A stretch of 40,645 nucleotides of DNA from CAZKRL01 sp964555295 (GCA_964555295.1 CAZKRL010000028.1:1-40645); one strand, 5' to 3'; positions 18,101 to 26,270 are shown, counted from the stretch's first letter. Made by a program: numbers and translations. The notes: generated by a model from the letters alone, not told the origin.

Positions 18101-18753
18101 TCTGTTATTTGTATGATGGTCATGCCGTCACGAATGGGCCACATAAATGTATTCACGCCGCTGTCATTTTTTACGAACTCGTTGAATTCACGAATTGCCA
18201 TGGTGTCTATATCTCGGGCGTTGACATCAATGACTTTACCCGACCACAAAACATTATCAGCGATGATCCAGGATCCCCTTCGCATCCGGTTTCGAAGTTT
18301 CTTGTAGTAGTTCGGGTAGTTGGGTTTATCAGCATCAATGAATACAAGGTCGACATCCAGATCGATACGGTCCATTTCATGTATGGCCTCACCGATGATA
18401 CTTTTGATTCTTTGGCCAAACGGCGACAATTGAAAATACTTGCGCCGCAGCCATTGCAGTTCGTCATTGTGGTCGATGGTGATGAGTTCACCTTCAGGCG
18501 ATAGACCTTCAGCGAGGCATAGAGCCGAGTAGCCGGTATAGGTGCCCAGTTCAATGACTTTGGTTGGATGAATCATTTTTGAGAAGAGGGAAAGCAAACG
18601 ACCTTGCTCACGGCCGCTCAGCATTCTGGGATTGATAACCTTTTGCCAGGTTTCTCTTTCGAGGAGATTGAGATAATCAGGAATTTCTGTTGAATGCTTG
18701 TATGCGTAATCGGATAGATCCGACAATCTTTCGCGATCAAAATATTCCAGCAT
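18097..18753 (-). CDS. SAM-dependent O-methyltransferase (CCoAOMT-like family)
   Basis: Cytosolic class I methyltransferase of 218 residues, of the O-methyltransferase_3 / caffeoyl-CoA OMT-like family. The SAM motif is VIELGTYTGYSALCLAEGL (about 67-85), followed by ELITIDHNDE. The metal-site region is DLVFIDADKPNYPNYY (about 133-150) and WIIADNVLWSGKV. Family members methylate catechol-type or other hydroxyl groups with Mg2+; the substrate here is unknown. Its start overlaps the stop of the response regulator (TAATG) and its stop overlaps the FG-GAP gene start, so it lies within the H-NOX operon. It may be an effector of that pathway or simply co-regulated. Confidence 0.85.
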   Translation of the reverse strand: MLEYFDRERLSDLSDYAYKHSTEIPDYLNLLERETWQKVINPRMLSGREQGRLLSLFSKMIHPTKVIELGTYTGYSALCLAEGLSPEGELITIDHNDELQWLRRKYFQLSPFGQRIKSIIGEAIHEMDRIDLDVDLVFIDADKPNYPNYYKKLRNRMRRGSWIIADNVLWSGKVIDVNARDIDTMAIREFNEFVKNDSGVNTFMWPIRDGMTIIQITE

Positions 18754-19145
18754 TATTCAAATGACTTCATCACGAATTGCACCACCTCATCTGTGTTCCA
18801 GGGTTTGGTAAAGAAAGCATCGAGGTGAACATCCGGGTCACGATCAACAAGGTCATCGACGCTCGCATGACCGGTGAGAATCGCTTTTTTAACATCCGGG
18901 AAAAACTGTTTCGCTGAGCGCAACACTTCGGAACCTTTGATTTCACCGAGGTTGTAATCAGAGATTACCGCAGAAATTTTGTTGTTCATTTCTGCAATTT
19001 CTTTCATGATTGTAACTGCTTCATCATGTCCTGATGCAGATTCAATGTTCACATCTCCGGGCAGATTTCGTTCCAGTTGAATTCTCAATGCCTCGAGAAT
19101 AATGTACTCATCATCAACAATCAGAATGCAACGGCTGGATTTCAT
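18753..19145 (-). CDS. single-domain response regulator (REC only), copy 1
   Basis: 130-residue receiver domain with no output domain. The acidic pair is DDE (11-13), the phospho-acceptor is Asp63 in VISDYNLG, the switch Thr lies in AILTGHAS, and the conserved Lys is in FFTKPW. The longer helix-2 region (about 41-56) and the KPW ending are shared with the next receiver and with the one at 35143. It sits 5 bases after that receiver gene and overlaps the methyltransferase start. It probably takes phosphate from the HNOBA kinase and acts through protein contacts, or passes phosphate onward. Confidence 0.88.
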   Translation of the reverse strand: MKSSRCILIVDDEYIILEALRIQLERNLPGDVNIESASGHDEAVTIMKEIAEMNNKISAVISDYNLGEIKGSEVLRSAKQFFPDVKKAILTGHASVDDLVDRDPDVHLDAFFTKPWNTDEVVQFVMKSFE

Positions 19146-19150
19146 AGTGC

Positions 19151-19558
19151 TTAAACGAAGCGTCGGTTTTCAATTTCTCTGATGGCACTCACCAGTTCCT
19201 CTTCCTGCCATGGCTTTTGGATAACCTTTGCAATGACCTTTGAGATCAAAAGTTGTTCTGATTTATCCTTCGGCATCAGACCTGTGAGTATCACCACATC
19301 AATATCAGGATATTTGGCTTTCAGCATTTTGGCGAAGTCATCACCGTGAGCTCCAGGCATCATGTAATCTGAAATAACGAGTAAGACCTTTATCCCTTGT
19401 GCAATGATGCTCTCAGCAACTTCAAGGGCTTCATTGCCATTCTCAGCAAATTCAAGTTGATAGGTTTGGCCAAAATTTCTCTCGAGTTGGCCCCGCAGAG
19501 AATCCAAAATGATTTTCTCATCGTCAACGGAGAGTATCGCAAGTGTAGGGCTAATCAT
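19151..19558 (-). CDS. single-domain response regulator (REC only), copy 2
   Basis: 135-residue receiver without output domain. It has DDE (12-14), phospho-acceptor Asp64 in VISDYMMPG, Thr in VILTGLMP and Lys in VIQKPW. The start overlaps the kinase stop by 4 bases (ATGA), so it is translationally coupled to the kinase and is its most likely direct partner. It shares the pattern DD-E-x-IIL-x-LR-x-QLERN with copy 1, which suggests tandem duplication. With two output-less receivers on one kinase, one may act as a phosphate sink. That is inference. Confidence 0.88.
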   Translation of the reverse strand: MISPTLAILSVDDEKIILDSLRGQLERNFGQTYQLEFAENGNEALEVAESIIAQGIKVLLVISDYMMPGAHGDDFAKMLKAKYPDIDVVILTGLMPKDKSEQLLISKVIAKVIQKPWQEEELVSAIREIENRRFV

Positions 19559-21957
19559 GAGGGTAAAGTTATTGTAAATAAGGTGCCCGACGTGTCTGAT
19601 TTACATTCAATGGCACCTTGATACTTCTCAATGATTTTCTTGGTGATGTTTAGGCCCAGTCCAGTTCCTTCACCAAATGATTTCGTGGTGAAGAAGGCGT
19701 CAAAAATTTTCGGCAAGACATCAGGGGGAATGACCGGACCATTATTCCAAATTTCAATGATGTGTTTTTGATGTGTGAATTCGTAATCTATCCTGATGAT
19801 GCATTTGTTGGAAGAAGCCTGCAGTGCATTGTTGATGATATTCGTCCACACTTGCGACAGGTCCTCAGGATTTGCTACGATGTGAACCTCTGGTGATATA
19901 TTGTTCAAGACGGTTGCGCCGCTTTTGATTTTATTCCAAAGTATCGTGATGACACCATCAATATTTTCCCTGAGAGAAAAGGATCTATGCTCTTCATGCA
20001 TGTTGCCATGTGAAAATTGGTTGAGCGCCTTCACCACTTTTGCGGCCTTATCTACTGCAATATCTACGGTTTTCACAGATCGGGATAAGCGCACCAAACC
20101 TGAGGCGTACAAAAATATTTCACGCGCTGAGGGGTGTTTTAAGTAACGTTCCAACTCTTGAGGTAATTCTTCAAACCCGATTTCCAGAATTTTTCGCGCG
20201 AAAAATTGAGGGTTGATTAAATCCGGAATTCGTGAATCAATATCAGATGTTATGCGCTTGATGTATTCACGCTCTTCACGTGTTGAATAAATATTCATCA
20301 AGGGTTTGAACTTCCGGAATAGCTCAATACTCAACTGTAAAATATCAGGACTTACTTTATCCAGTCCGCTCAATATGTCAGAAACGAAAGTCTCCTGTAT
20401 CGTTTGATTCGATGCTTTGATAGCACCAAGCGGTGTATTGATTTCATGGGCTATACCTGCAATCAGAACACCGAGGGTAGATAGTTTCTCTTGCTTTATG
20501 AGCTCTTCCTGCAGCTCCATCATTTTATTATATGCCAGGTTGAGTTCATTGTTTGCGTTCGAGAGCGAATCATTTGAAATGCGCAACTCCTCAGCTTCAT
20601 GAGCAAGGGTAATTGCATCTGCAACCGATTGCATGAAGGCAACTTCCTTTTCAGTCTCTGGAATCATTTTGCCTTCTCTAGAAAACCCCAACCATCCAAT
20701 CAAGCCCTTAGAACCCTTCAGCGGATGCCAGCTCAGTCGAATATCATCGGGCATCCCTTGCATAACATTTTCCAGAGATTCAATTTTTGAAAGATTGGCA
20801 ATATCTACTGTCAAAGGATTGCGATCGTCGATTTGAAAAAGCTGAGGATAGTCGATTCGCCGGATCGATGTCTTGTTCACCACTTGAAAAACATTATCCT
20901 TTCTCATGCTCAAGAGGTTGAGCGACTGATTCTCATGGTGTATTATCCAAACCGACGCACACATCAATTCCAAGAACTCCGATGTTTTCTCCATGATATA
21001 ATTCACCTTGCCTATGTAGGGCATTTCCCCGGGCAGTGAACGGATATCGAGGAGTAACGATTGTTCTTCACGGAAGCGTGTCAGGGCATCCGCCTCGCTC
21101 TTGGCTTGAAGGCGTTGTTGTGTAATGTCCTGAAGAAAAATTCGAATCGAGCGGGTATCATTGAGAACGTATGCTTCTCTGCGGAAGATCAGATTATGAA
21201 ACTCAAAATCATCTTTCAAATCAACGCTATCAGAGATCTTATCGCTCAGACCAAAGAACTCAAGGTAATTCATGTCTTGAGTTAAGTACTGTCCGAAAAA
21301 TAATTTACCTGCGGGGTTTAGATAGATCAATCGGCCATTGTCTAGGTCAATCTCAGCGACCGTATGAGGGTATTGCTCGGGAATCAGTGCCAGGTTTTTT
21401 ACCTTTTGCGTGCGTTCTTCCACACGTTTCTCCAGCACACTATTGGCCTCTAAGAGCATTACTCTGCCAAGCTCGAGCTCATGATTTTTTTTCTTCAGCG
21501 ATTCATGGAGCAATCTCGACTCTTCCAGACCCCGATGAGAGGCCTGTTGCAGAAAAAGGAACTCCGGCAGATAATCGAACTTGGGCAAGTCGGCAACACT
21601 CAGACCGAAATTCGCAAAGGGTCTGTTCGCGTTAATCAAAGGCGATCCGAAGAAAATCGCACACAAATCATTGAGTCGCACAAGCTCACCTTTCCAACCC
21701 AGTCGTTGGTCTGGCGTTGTGAATTGAATGAGCCGAGGATAGGTGATTCGGCCGCTTAAAAGCTCTGAATAATCAATTTCGGTGTTGCACGAAACATGCT
21801 CTTTTACAAGAACTCCGGGTTGAATCGCAGGTAATGATTTCTGATAATGTCGCCCTGCTTTAACAATGCGACCATCATGGTCAAGAATAAGGAAGGATGG
21901 TAAGGCACGATCAAGGATTACAGCAATTTGCTCGAGAGAGGCCTGAAACTCATCCAT
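19555..21957 (-). CDS. soluble hybrid-sensor histidine kinase: HNOBA-PAS-GAF-DHp-HATPase
   Basis: Cytosolic histidine kinase of 800 residues with no membrane segment. The N-terminus (about 18-165) reads as an HNOBA domain, the H-NOX-associated PAS-like domain of soluble guanylate cyclase: LDHDGRIVKAGRHYQKSLP, IFFGSPLIN and GLSVADLPKFDYLPEFLFL. A coiled coil follows (about 155-200), then PAS (about 200-290) and a GAF-like domain (about 305-455). The H-box is GIAHEINTPLGAIK with His504. Between the H-box and the second DHp helix (AAKVVKALNQF, about 635) there are about 130 residues, far more than usual. The HATPase end has NIINNALQ, WNNGPVIPP and GEGTGLGL. It lies 11 bases after H-NOX, so its input is probably H-NOX. 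Confidence 0.9.
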   Translation of the reverse strand: MDEFQASLEQIAVILDRALPSFLILDHDGRIVKAGRHYQKSLPAIQPGVLVKEHVSCNTEIDYSELLSGRITYPRLIQFTTPDQRLGWKGELVRLNDLCAIFFGSPLINANRPFANFGLSVADLPKFDYLPEFLFLQQASHRGLEESRLLHESLKKKNHELELGRVMLLEANSVLEKRVEERTQKVKNLALIPEQYPHTVAEIDLDNGRLIYLNPAGKLFFGQYLTQDMNYLEFFGLSDKISDSVDLKDDFEFHNLIFRREAYVLNDTRSIRIFLQDITQQRLQAKSEADALTRFREEQSLLLDIRSLPGEMPYIGKVNYIMEKTSEFLELMCASVWIIHHENQSLNLLSMRKDNVFQVVNKTSIRRIDYPQLFQIDDRNPLTVDIANLSKIESLENVMQGMPDDIRLSWHPLKGSKGLIGWLGFSREGKMIPETEKEVAFMQSVADAITLAHEAEELRISNDSLSNANNELNLAYNKMMELQEELIKQEKLSTLGVLIAGIAHEINTPLGAIKASNQTIQETFVSDILSGLDKVSPDILQLSIELFRKFKPLMNIYSTREEREYIKRITSDIDSRIPDLINPQFFARKILEIGFEELPQELERYLKHPSAREIFLYASGLVRLSRSVKTVDIAVDKAAKVVKALNQFSHGNMHEEHRSFSLRENIDGVITILWNKIKSGATVLNNISPEVHIVANPEDLSQVWTNIINNALQASSNKCIIRIDYEFTHQKHIIEIWNNGPVIPPDVLPKIFDAFFTTKSFGEGTGLGLNITKKIIEKYQGAIECKSDTSGTLFTITLPS

Positions 21958-21968
21958 TCTTTAGTCGA

Positions 21969-22514
21969 TCAATTCCAACTGATTCTGAAAACATGGCAAT
22001 CGCTGCTTTCGTTTTTTTCCTGGATATGTTCGATAGTGCAATCTTTCTCGAACTTTTTTCCAAGACCGCGCAACAGGCCAACTACCATCGGGGTAAGCCC
22101 TTCTCGTTGCGATCGATACTCCAATTCAATCGAATGATCTGTTTCATTTCTGGTGGTGAATTGGGGTGCGACAAGTGAAGGCATAATGTTGGATACATGA
22201 GTATGCAGCATATCCAAATTTCTGAGAAAATCGGGCAAGGTAGAACCTGCGAGTTCGAGCATACTTCCATAACCTTCCGATGCAGTGTAGAGAATCCAGT
22301 ATTCACCAAAAGCTTCGAGCAAAACAGCGGCATCAGCTCCAAGCACTTCAGAGCCATGTCTCACCAGATTGTAGGTCAAACTATCCGGATATGCCTGCAG
22401 ACCAATGAAAAAATCATCTTCAAACCCCGCACGTTTTTTGATTTCATTCCACTTCTCTTCACCGAATTTTTCGCAGACCAAATCCTGAATCGCCTTGTTT
22501 ACCAATCCGTACAT
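21969..22514 (-). CDS. H-NOX heme nitric-oxide sensor
   Basis: 181-residue stand-alone H-NOX (HNOB) protein that should bind heme b and sense gaseous NO in the cytosol. It starts MYGLVNKAIQDLV. The proximal heme ligand is His104 in NLDMLHTHV, equivalent to His105 of sGC beta-1. The heme-propionate motif YxSxR is Tyr133-Ser135-Arg137 in EYRSQREGL. The distal position matching sGC Ile145 is Met143, so there is no Tyr to stabilise O2, which favours NO selectivity. It is the first gene of the operon, with a good -7 element about 20 bases upstream. In known systems such proteins control a neighbouring kinase or cyclase. Confidence 0.93.
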   Translation of the reverse strand: MYGLVNKAIQDLVCEKFGEEKWNEIKKRAGFEDDFFIGLQAYPDSLTYNLVRHGSEVLGADAAVLLEAFGEYWILYTASEGYGSMLELAGSTLPDFLRNLDMLHTHVSNIMPSLVAPQFTTRNETDHSIELEYRSQREGLTPMVVGLLRGLGKKFEKDCTIEHIQEKNESSDCHVFRISWN

Positions 22515-22534
22515 GTGTTAAGTTTTAGTTTGCT

Positions 22535-22542
22535 CAAATATA
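22535..22542 (-). promoter_or_regulatory. candidate -7 element of the H-NOX operon
   Basis: TATATTTG on the minus strand matches TAnnTTTG exactly and ends about 20 bases before the H-NOX ATG (22514). No clear TTG lies at -33. Confidence 0.45.
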
Positions 22543-22602
22543 AGCGCACACTAAGGTGTCGGTTTTGGTTTTGTTAACTAAATTTTTCTATTAATCTACT
22601 AT

Positions 22603-22620
22603 GTATAGCATTAGCAATAC
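22603..22620. promoter_or_regulatory. imperfect palindrome, candidate TetR operator
   Basis: GTATAGC-ATTA-GCAATAC has 6 of 7 arm positions paired. It lies 26 bases before the tetR ATG in the divergent tetR/H-NOX spacer, where an autorepressing TetR protein would usually bind. Confidence 0.3.
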
Positions 22621-22645
22621 TAAAATTGCACTCACAAAATTTTGA

Positions 22646-23287
22646 ATGGAAAAACTTATCGAACAGTCTATTTGGATCCAGCAGTCAGGCCTTTACGAGA
22701 AGGATCCGCAGTTGAGTGAGAACGGTCGCCAAATTGTACTTCATTCAGTGAGGATGATTGCAGAAGAAGGACTTGATGGTTTCACACTGAAAAAGCTCGC
22801 GCTCCAATGCGGTATCACCGAACCTACTGTTTATAGGTATTTCAGCAATAAAATTGGTTTGTGTGCTTATATATGTTCAATCCATTGGACCTGGAGGCAA
22901 TGGCAATTGGTAATAGCTACCAATAATCTCAGATCAGGGAAAAAAAAGCTCAATTCGATAGTTGATACATTGATGGAGGATGTGCCTGATCGGCTCATCA
23001 TGCGAGGGTTGAAGTGTACAGACCTTACCACCATTGTTCAGCGGGAATGGGCGAGATTGTTGCATCCAATGCACTGCACAGCGGCAACTGTGCAATCTTA
23101 TGAAGAGCTTATAAATCGTATATCACAAATGGTGATAGAGGCAAATCCTAATTACGCGCATTCGAGGGAGTTTGCCCGCATGATTCTCGAATTGAGTTTT
23201 GCCAACTACCCTGCATCAGCTGAATCGAAGAAAATCAGTGTGAGACACTCTGCAAAATTTATCACACATTTAATCGAACAACTCTAA
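22646..23287 (+). CDS. TetR-family transcriptional regulator
   Basis: 213-residue DNA-binding repressor-type protein. The TetR helix-turn-helix lies at about residues 28-75: IVLHSVRMIAEEGLDGFTLKKLA followed by CGITEPTVYRYFSNKIGLCAYI. The C-terminal ligand domain has no recognisable signature. Its stop overlaps the ABC gene start (TAATG), so it is co-transcribed with the export operon it most likely controls. A partial palindrome upstream could be its operator. The inducer is unknown. Confidence 0.88.
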   Translation: MEKLIEQSIWIQQSGLYEKDPQLSENGRQIVLHSVRMIAEEGLDGFTLKKLALQCGITEPTVYRYFSNKIGLCAYICSIHWTWRQWQLVIATNNLRSGKKKLNSIVDTLMEDVPDRLIMRGLKCTDLTTIVQREWARLLHPMHCTAATVQSYEELINRISQMVIEANPNYAHSREFARMILELSFANYPASAESKKISVRHSAKFITHLIEQL

Positions 23288-24930
23288 TGGCCAAATTCAG
23301 GGATGCCGCCGGAAGGCTGGGTAAATTAATAAAGTCGCATGGCCTAGATGTGCGCCGAGTAATTCTGCTCGCAGTTCTTGCCGGTCTCTTGAATCTATCG
23401 CTGCCTCTGGGTATTCAGGCTGTAATAAATTTTCTCAATGCCGGAGAGTTGTCTACATCCTGGGGAGTTCTGGTGGTTTTCGTGCTTCTCGGTATAACAC
23501 TTGTGGGTGTGCTGCAGGTGCGTCAACTGCGCGTTACAGAATTGATCGAACAGAAAATATTCGCAGACGCTGCGCTGGATATTGCCCATCGTCTGCCGCG
23601 AACGAAACTGGGTAAGCATGGCAGATTGTATATGCCCGAACTGATCAATCGTTTTTTTGAAATCGTTACGGTGCAAAAGGGGCTGTCGAAAATCCTTGTC
23701 GACTTTAGCGGTGCAGGTATCCAAATTGTTTTCGGTCTCATCCTGCTGTCTCTTTACCATCCTCTGTTTATTGTGTTCGGTATTGTTTTGATTTCGCTCC
23801 TCTATATCACTATCTCCCTCACAGGTCGCCCCGGTTTGATCACCAGTCTTGAGGAGTCGAAGTATAAATATCAGGTCGCTCACTGGCTCGAAGAAGTAGG
23901 AAGAGCATCCTCCACCTTCAAATTGGTAGGTCACAGTCAACTTCCGCTGCAACGCACCGATGAGCATGTAATGGGGTATCTGAAAGCGCGAAACAAACAT
24001 TTCCGCATTCTTACGTGGCAGTACACCGCCATGATTGCATTCAAAATCTCAGTGGCGGCGAGTCTCCTGATTTTGGGAAGTATTCTGGTTATAGATCGTC
24101 AAATCAATATCGGACAATTCGTTGCATCGGAGATTATTATCGTGATGACCATTGGCGCTGTAGAAAAGCTCGTGTTCAGTTTTCAAACCATCTACGATAT
24201 GCTTACCGCTCTTGAGAAACTTGGTACCATCAATGATCTTGAAATCGAGAGTTCTGCAGGAGCTGACGTGAGGGTGAAAAACGAAAAGGGTTTGCATGTG
24301 CGAATGGAAAATCTCAGTTTCCGTTATCGCCCCGATGAGCCGCCACTCATCAATAATTTCAGTGCAGAACTTCTCCCCGGAAAATCATATTGTATTACCG
24401 GGAAAAGTGGCAGTGGCCGATCTACCTTAATGAAGCTTATCACGGGACTCTATGATGAGTTTGAAGGCCATATCATCATCAATGATTTGCCTTTAAACAG
24501 TCTGAATAAATCATCGTTACGTCGACTCACCGGGGATAATTTCACTGAATCAGATGTTTTCCTCGGAAGTATTTCTGAAAACATCATCGCAGGCCGATCG
24601 GGTATTAGCGAGGATACAATGCTTGAGGCCTCTATACAGGTTGGACTGCATTCGTTTGTGGAAAAACTTAAAATGGGTTACGACACTGAAGTTGAACCTG
24701 AGGGAAGAGGTCTCTCTACCACCTTGCGTCAGTTGATTTTGCTAACGCGCGCAGTAGCAGGCCAACCTTCATTGATGTTGTTGGAAGAGCAAGCATTGCC
24801 GCAGGAACCCGAACTGAGAAAGAGAGTACTTGATTTGATGATGGCAGATCGCAACCCATGGACCTTGCTGATAGCCGCTACAGATCCTGAGATTTTAAGT
24901 CGTTGTGAAAATCAATATCAACTCACATGA
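23287..24930 (+). CDS. ABC exporter (membrane plus ATPase domain) with degenerate ATPase motifs
   Basis: Inner-membrane ABC exporter half-transporter of 547 residues: about 5-6 membrane segments (about 20-310) and a C-terminal nucleotide-binding domain (about 330-545). Walker A is intact (GKSGSGRST, near residue 373). Other motifs depart from the consensus. The Q-loop reads FTESDVFLGSI with no Gln, the signature LSGGQ is LSTTL, Walker B ends LMLLEE rather than LLLLDE, and the H-loop His is absent (IAATDPEI). It has no C39 peptidase domain. It overlaps tetR upstream and the HlyD gene downstream, and with TolC would form a type I-like tripartite exporter. Substrate is unknown. Confidence 0.85.
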   Translation: MAKFRDAAGRLGKLIKSHGLDVRRVILLAVLAGLLNLSLPLGIQAVINFLNAGELSTSWGVLVVFVLLGITLVGVLQVRQLRVTELIEQKIFADAALDIAHRLPRTKLGKHGRLYMPELINRFFEIVTVQKGLSKILVDFSGAGIQIVFGLILLSLYHPLFIVFGIVLISLLYITISLTGRPGLITSLEESKYKYQVAHWLEEVGRASSTFKLVGHSQLPLQRTDEHVMGYLKARNKHFRILTWQYTAMIAFKISVAASLLILGSILVIDRQINIGQFVASEIIIVMTIGAVEKLVFSFQTIYDMLTALEKLGTINDLEIESSAGADVRVKNEKGLHVRMENLSFRYRPDEPPLINNFSAELLPGKSYCITGKSGSGRSTLMKLITGLYDEFEGHIIINDLPLNSLNKSSLRRLTGDNFTESDVFLGSISENIIAGRSGISEDTMLEASIQVGLHSFVEKLKMGYDTEVEPEGRGLSTTLRQLILLTRAVAGQPSLMLLEEQALPQEPELRKRVLDLMMADRNPWTLLIAATDPEILSRCENQYQLT

Positions 24931-26270
24931 GCATGAAAGAAAGCAATGCGAATAATTCTTCAGTGGAAACGATGACCACTAAAACGCAACAGTATTTTCA
25001 TGACAATGAGGGCAGAAAGATCAACCGTTGGATTTATTTTGTTTTACTGGTGGTTGTCGCGGCATTTTTTCTACCGTGGACACAGAATATTCGGGGCAGA
25101 GGAATGCTAACATCACTCAATCCATCGCAGCGACCTCAGACGATACACAGCGTAATTGCCGGTAGAATTGAAAAGTGGTTTGTCGGCGAAGGAGATCTGG
25201 TGCGCAAGGGAGATACCATTATGTTCATCACCGAAATCAAGGATGAGTATTTTGATCCTGATCTCCTCGAGAATACAATGGAACAAATCACCTCCAAAGA
25301 GGGAAGTGTTAAAGCATATACCGATAAAATCAATGCGCTTGATTCGCAGATTGATGCCTTACTGACCAATCAAGACATTAAGCTGCAGCAGGGCCGCAAC
25401 AAACTCAAACAGTCGTACCTGAAAATACAGACTGATAGTATAGAGCTGATAACGGCCCGGCAAAATCTCAAAATTGCTGAAGAACAGTTGGCGCGGTATG
25501 AAGAACTGCTGTCGAAGGATTTGATCTCGAAGACTGAACTAGAATCCAGGAGGGTTACCAAACAAAATGCAACAGCCAAATCCATTGATTCCGAGAATAA
25601 ATTGTTGGTGGCTCGCAACGAATTGCTCAATGTGCGAGCTGAACTGCAAGGAATTGAATCGGATTATCGGGATAAAATTGCGAAAGCAGAGTCTGAAAAA
25701 TTCGCGAGTATGTCGTCGATGTTTGATGCCGAAGCACAGGTATCAAAGTTGCAAACGCAATATGCCAACTATGATGTTAGAAGCGGGTACTATTACATCA
25801 CTGCGCCGCAGGATGGTTATATTACAAAAGCAGTGCATACCGGTATTGGTGAGACGATCAAGGCGGGCGATGCCATCGTGAGTGTGATGCCCGCTAAATA
25901 TGATCTTGCTGTTGAAATGCACATTGAACCCATGGATCTGCCTCTTATTTCGGTTGGATCTCAGGTTCGTTTCATTTTTGACGGTTGGCCGGCTTTCGTC
26001 TTCAGTGGCTGGCCGGATGCCTTCTATGGCACCTTCGCTGGGAAGGTCTATGCCATCGATAATTTTACCGGACCCGATGGTAAGTACCGAGCACTTGTGG
26101 TGCCTGATAGTACCGATCATCCTTGGCCAACCGCATTGCGTGTGGGCACGGGTGCAGAGGGAATTGCATTGTTGAACGAGGTGCCCGTATGGTATGAACT
26201 GTGGCGTAATTTCAACGGGTTCCCTCCAAACTTCTATAAATCGCAAGCTCCTGATGCTGAGAAGAAGTAA
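24927..26270 (+). CDS. HlyD-family periplasmic adaptor
   Basis: 447-residue membrane-fusion protein linking the ABC exporter to TolC. A cytosolic N-terminus (1-34) is followed by one membrane helix (about 35-52, WIYFVLLVVVAAFFLPW). The first lipoyl half-motif lies around HSVIAGRIEKWFVGEGDLVRKGD, then a long coiled coil (about 105-270). The second half-motif and beta-barrel domains follow, with APQDGYITKAVHTGIGETIKAGD. The ATG overlaps the ABC stop by 4 bases (ATGA). The C-terminal region is Trp- and Pro-rich. Confidence 0.88.
   Translation: MSMKESNANNSSVETMTTKTQQYFHDNEGRKINRWIYFVLLVVVAAFFLPWTQNIRGRGMLTSLNPSQRPQTIHSVIAGRIEKWFVGEGDLVRKGDTIMFITEIKDEYFDPDLLENTMEQITSKEGSVKAYTDKINALDSQIDALLTNQDIKLQQGRNKLKQSYLKIQTDSIELITARQNLKIAEEQLARYEELLSKDLISKTELESRRVTKQNATAKSIDSENKLLVARNELLNVRAELQGIESDYRDKIAKAESEKFASMSSMFDAEAQVSKLQTQYANYDVRSGYYYITAPQDGYITKAVHTGIGETIKAGDAIVSVMPAKYDLAVEMHIEPMDLPLISVGSQVRFIFDGWPAFVFSGWPDAFYGTFAGKVYAIDNFTGPDGKYRALVVPDSTDHPWPTALRVGTGAEGIALLNEVPVWYELWRNFNGFPPNFYKSQAPDAEKK

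Noticed and set aside
21171..21635. 154-codon plus-strand frame within the HNOBA kinase gene
   Set aside because: Opposite strand of a kinase with clear domains; no recognisable product.
23395..24000. 201-codon open frame on the minus strand inside the ABC exporter gene
   Set aside because: It lies wholly antisense to a clear gene, and its translation has no domain, signal peptide or neighbour support.
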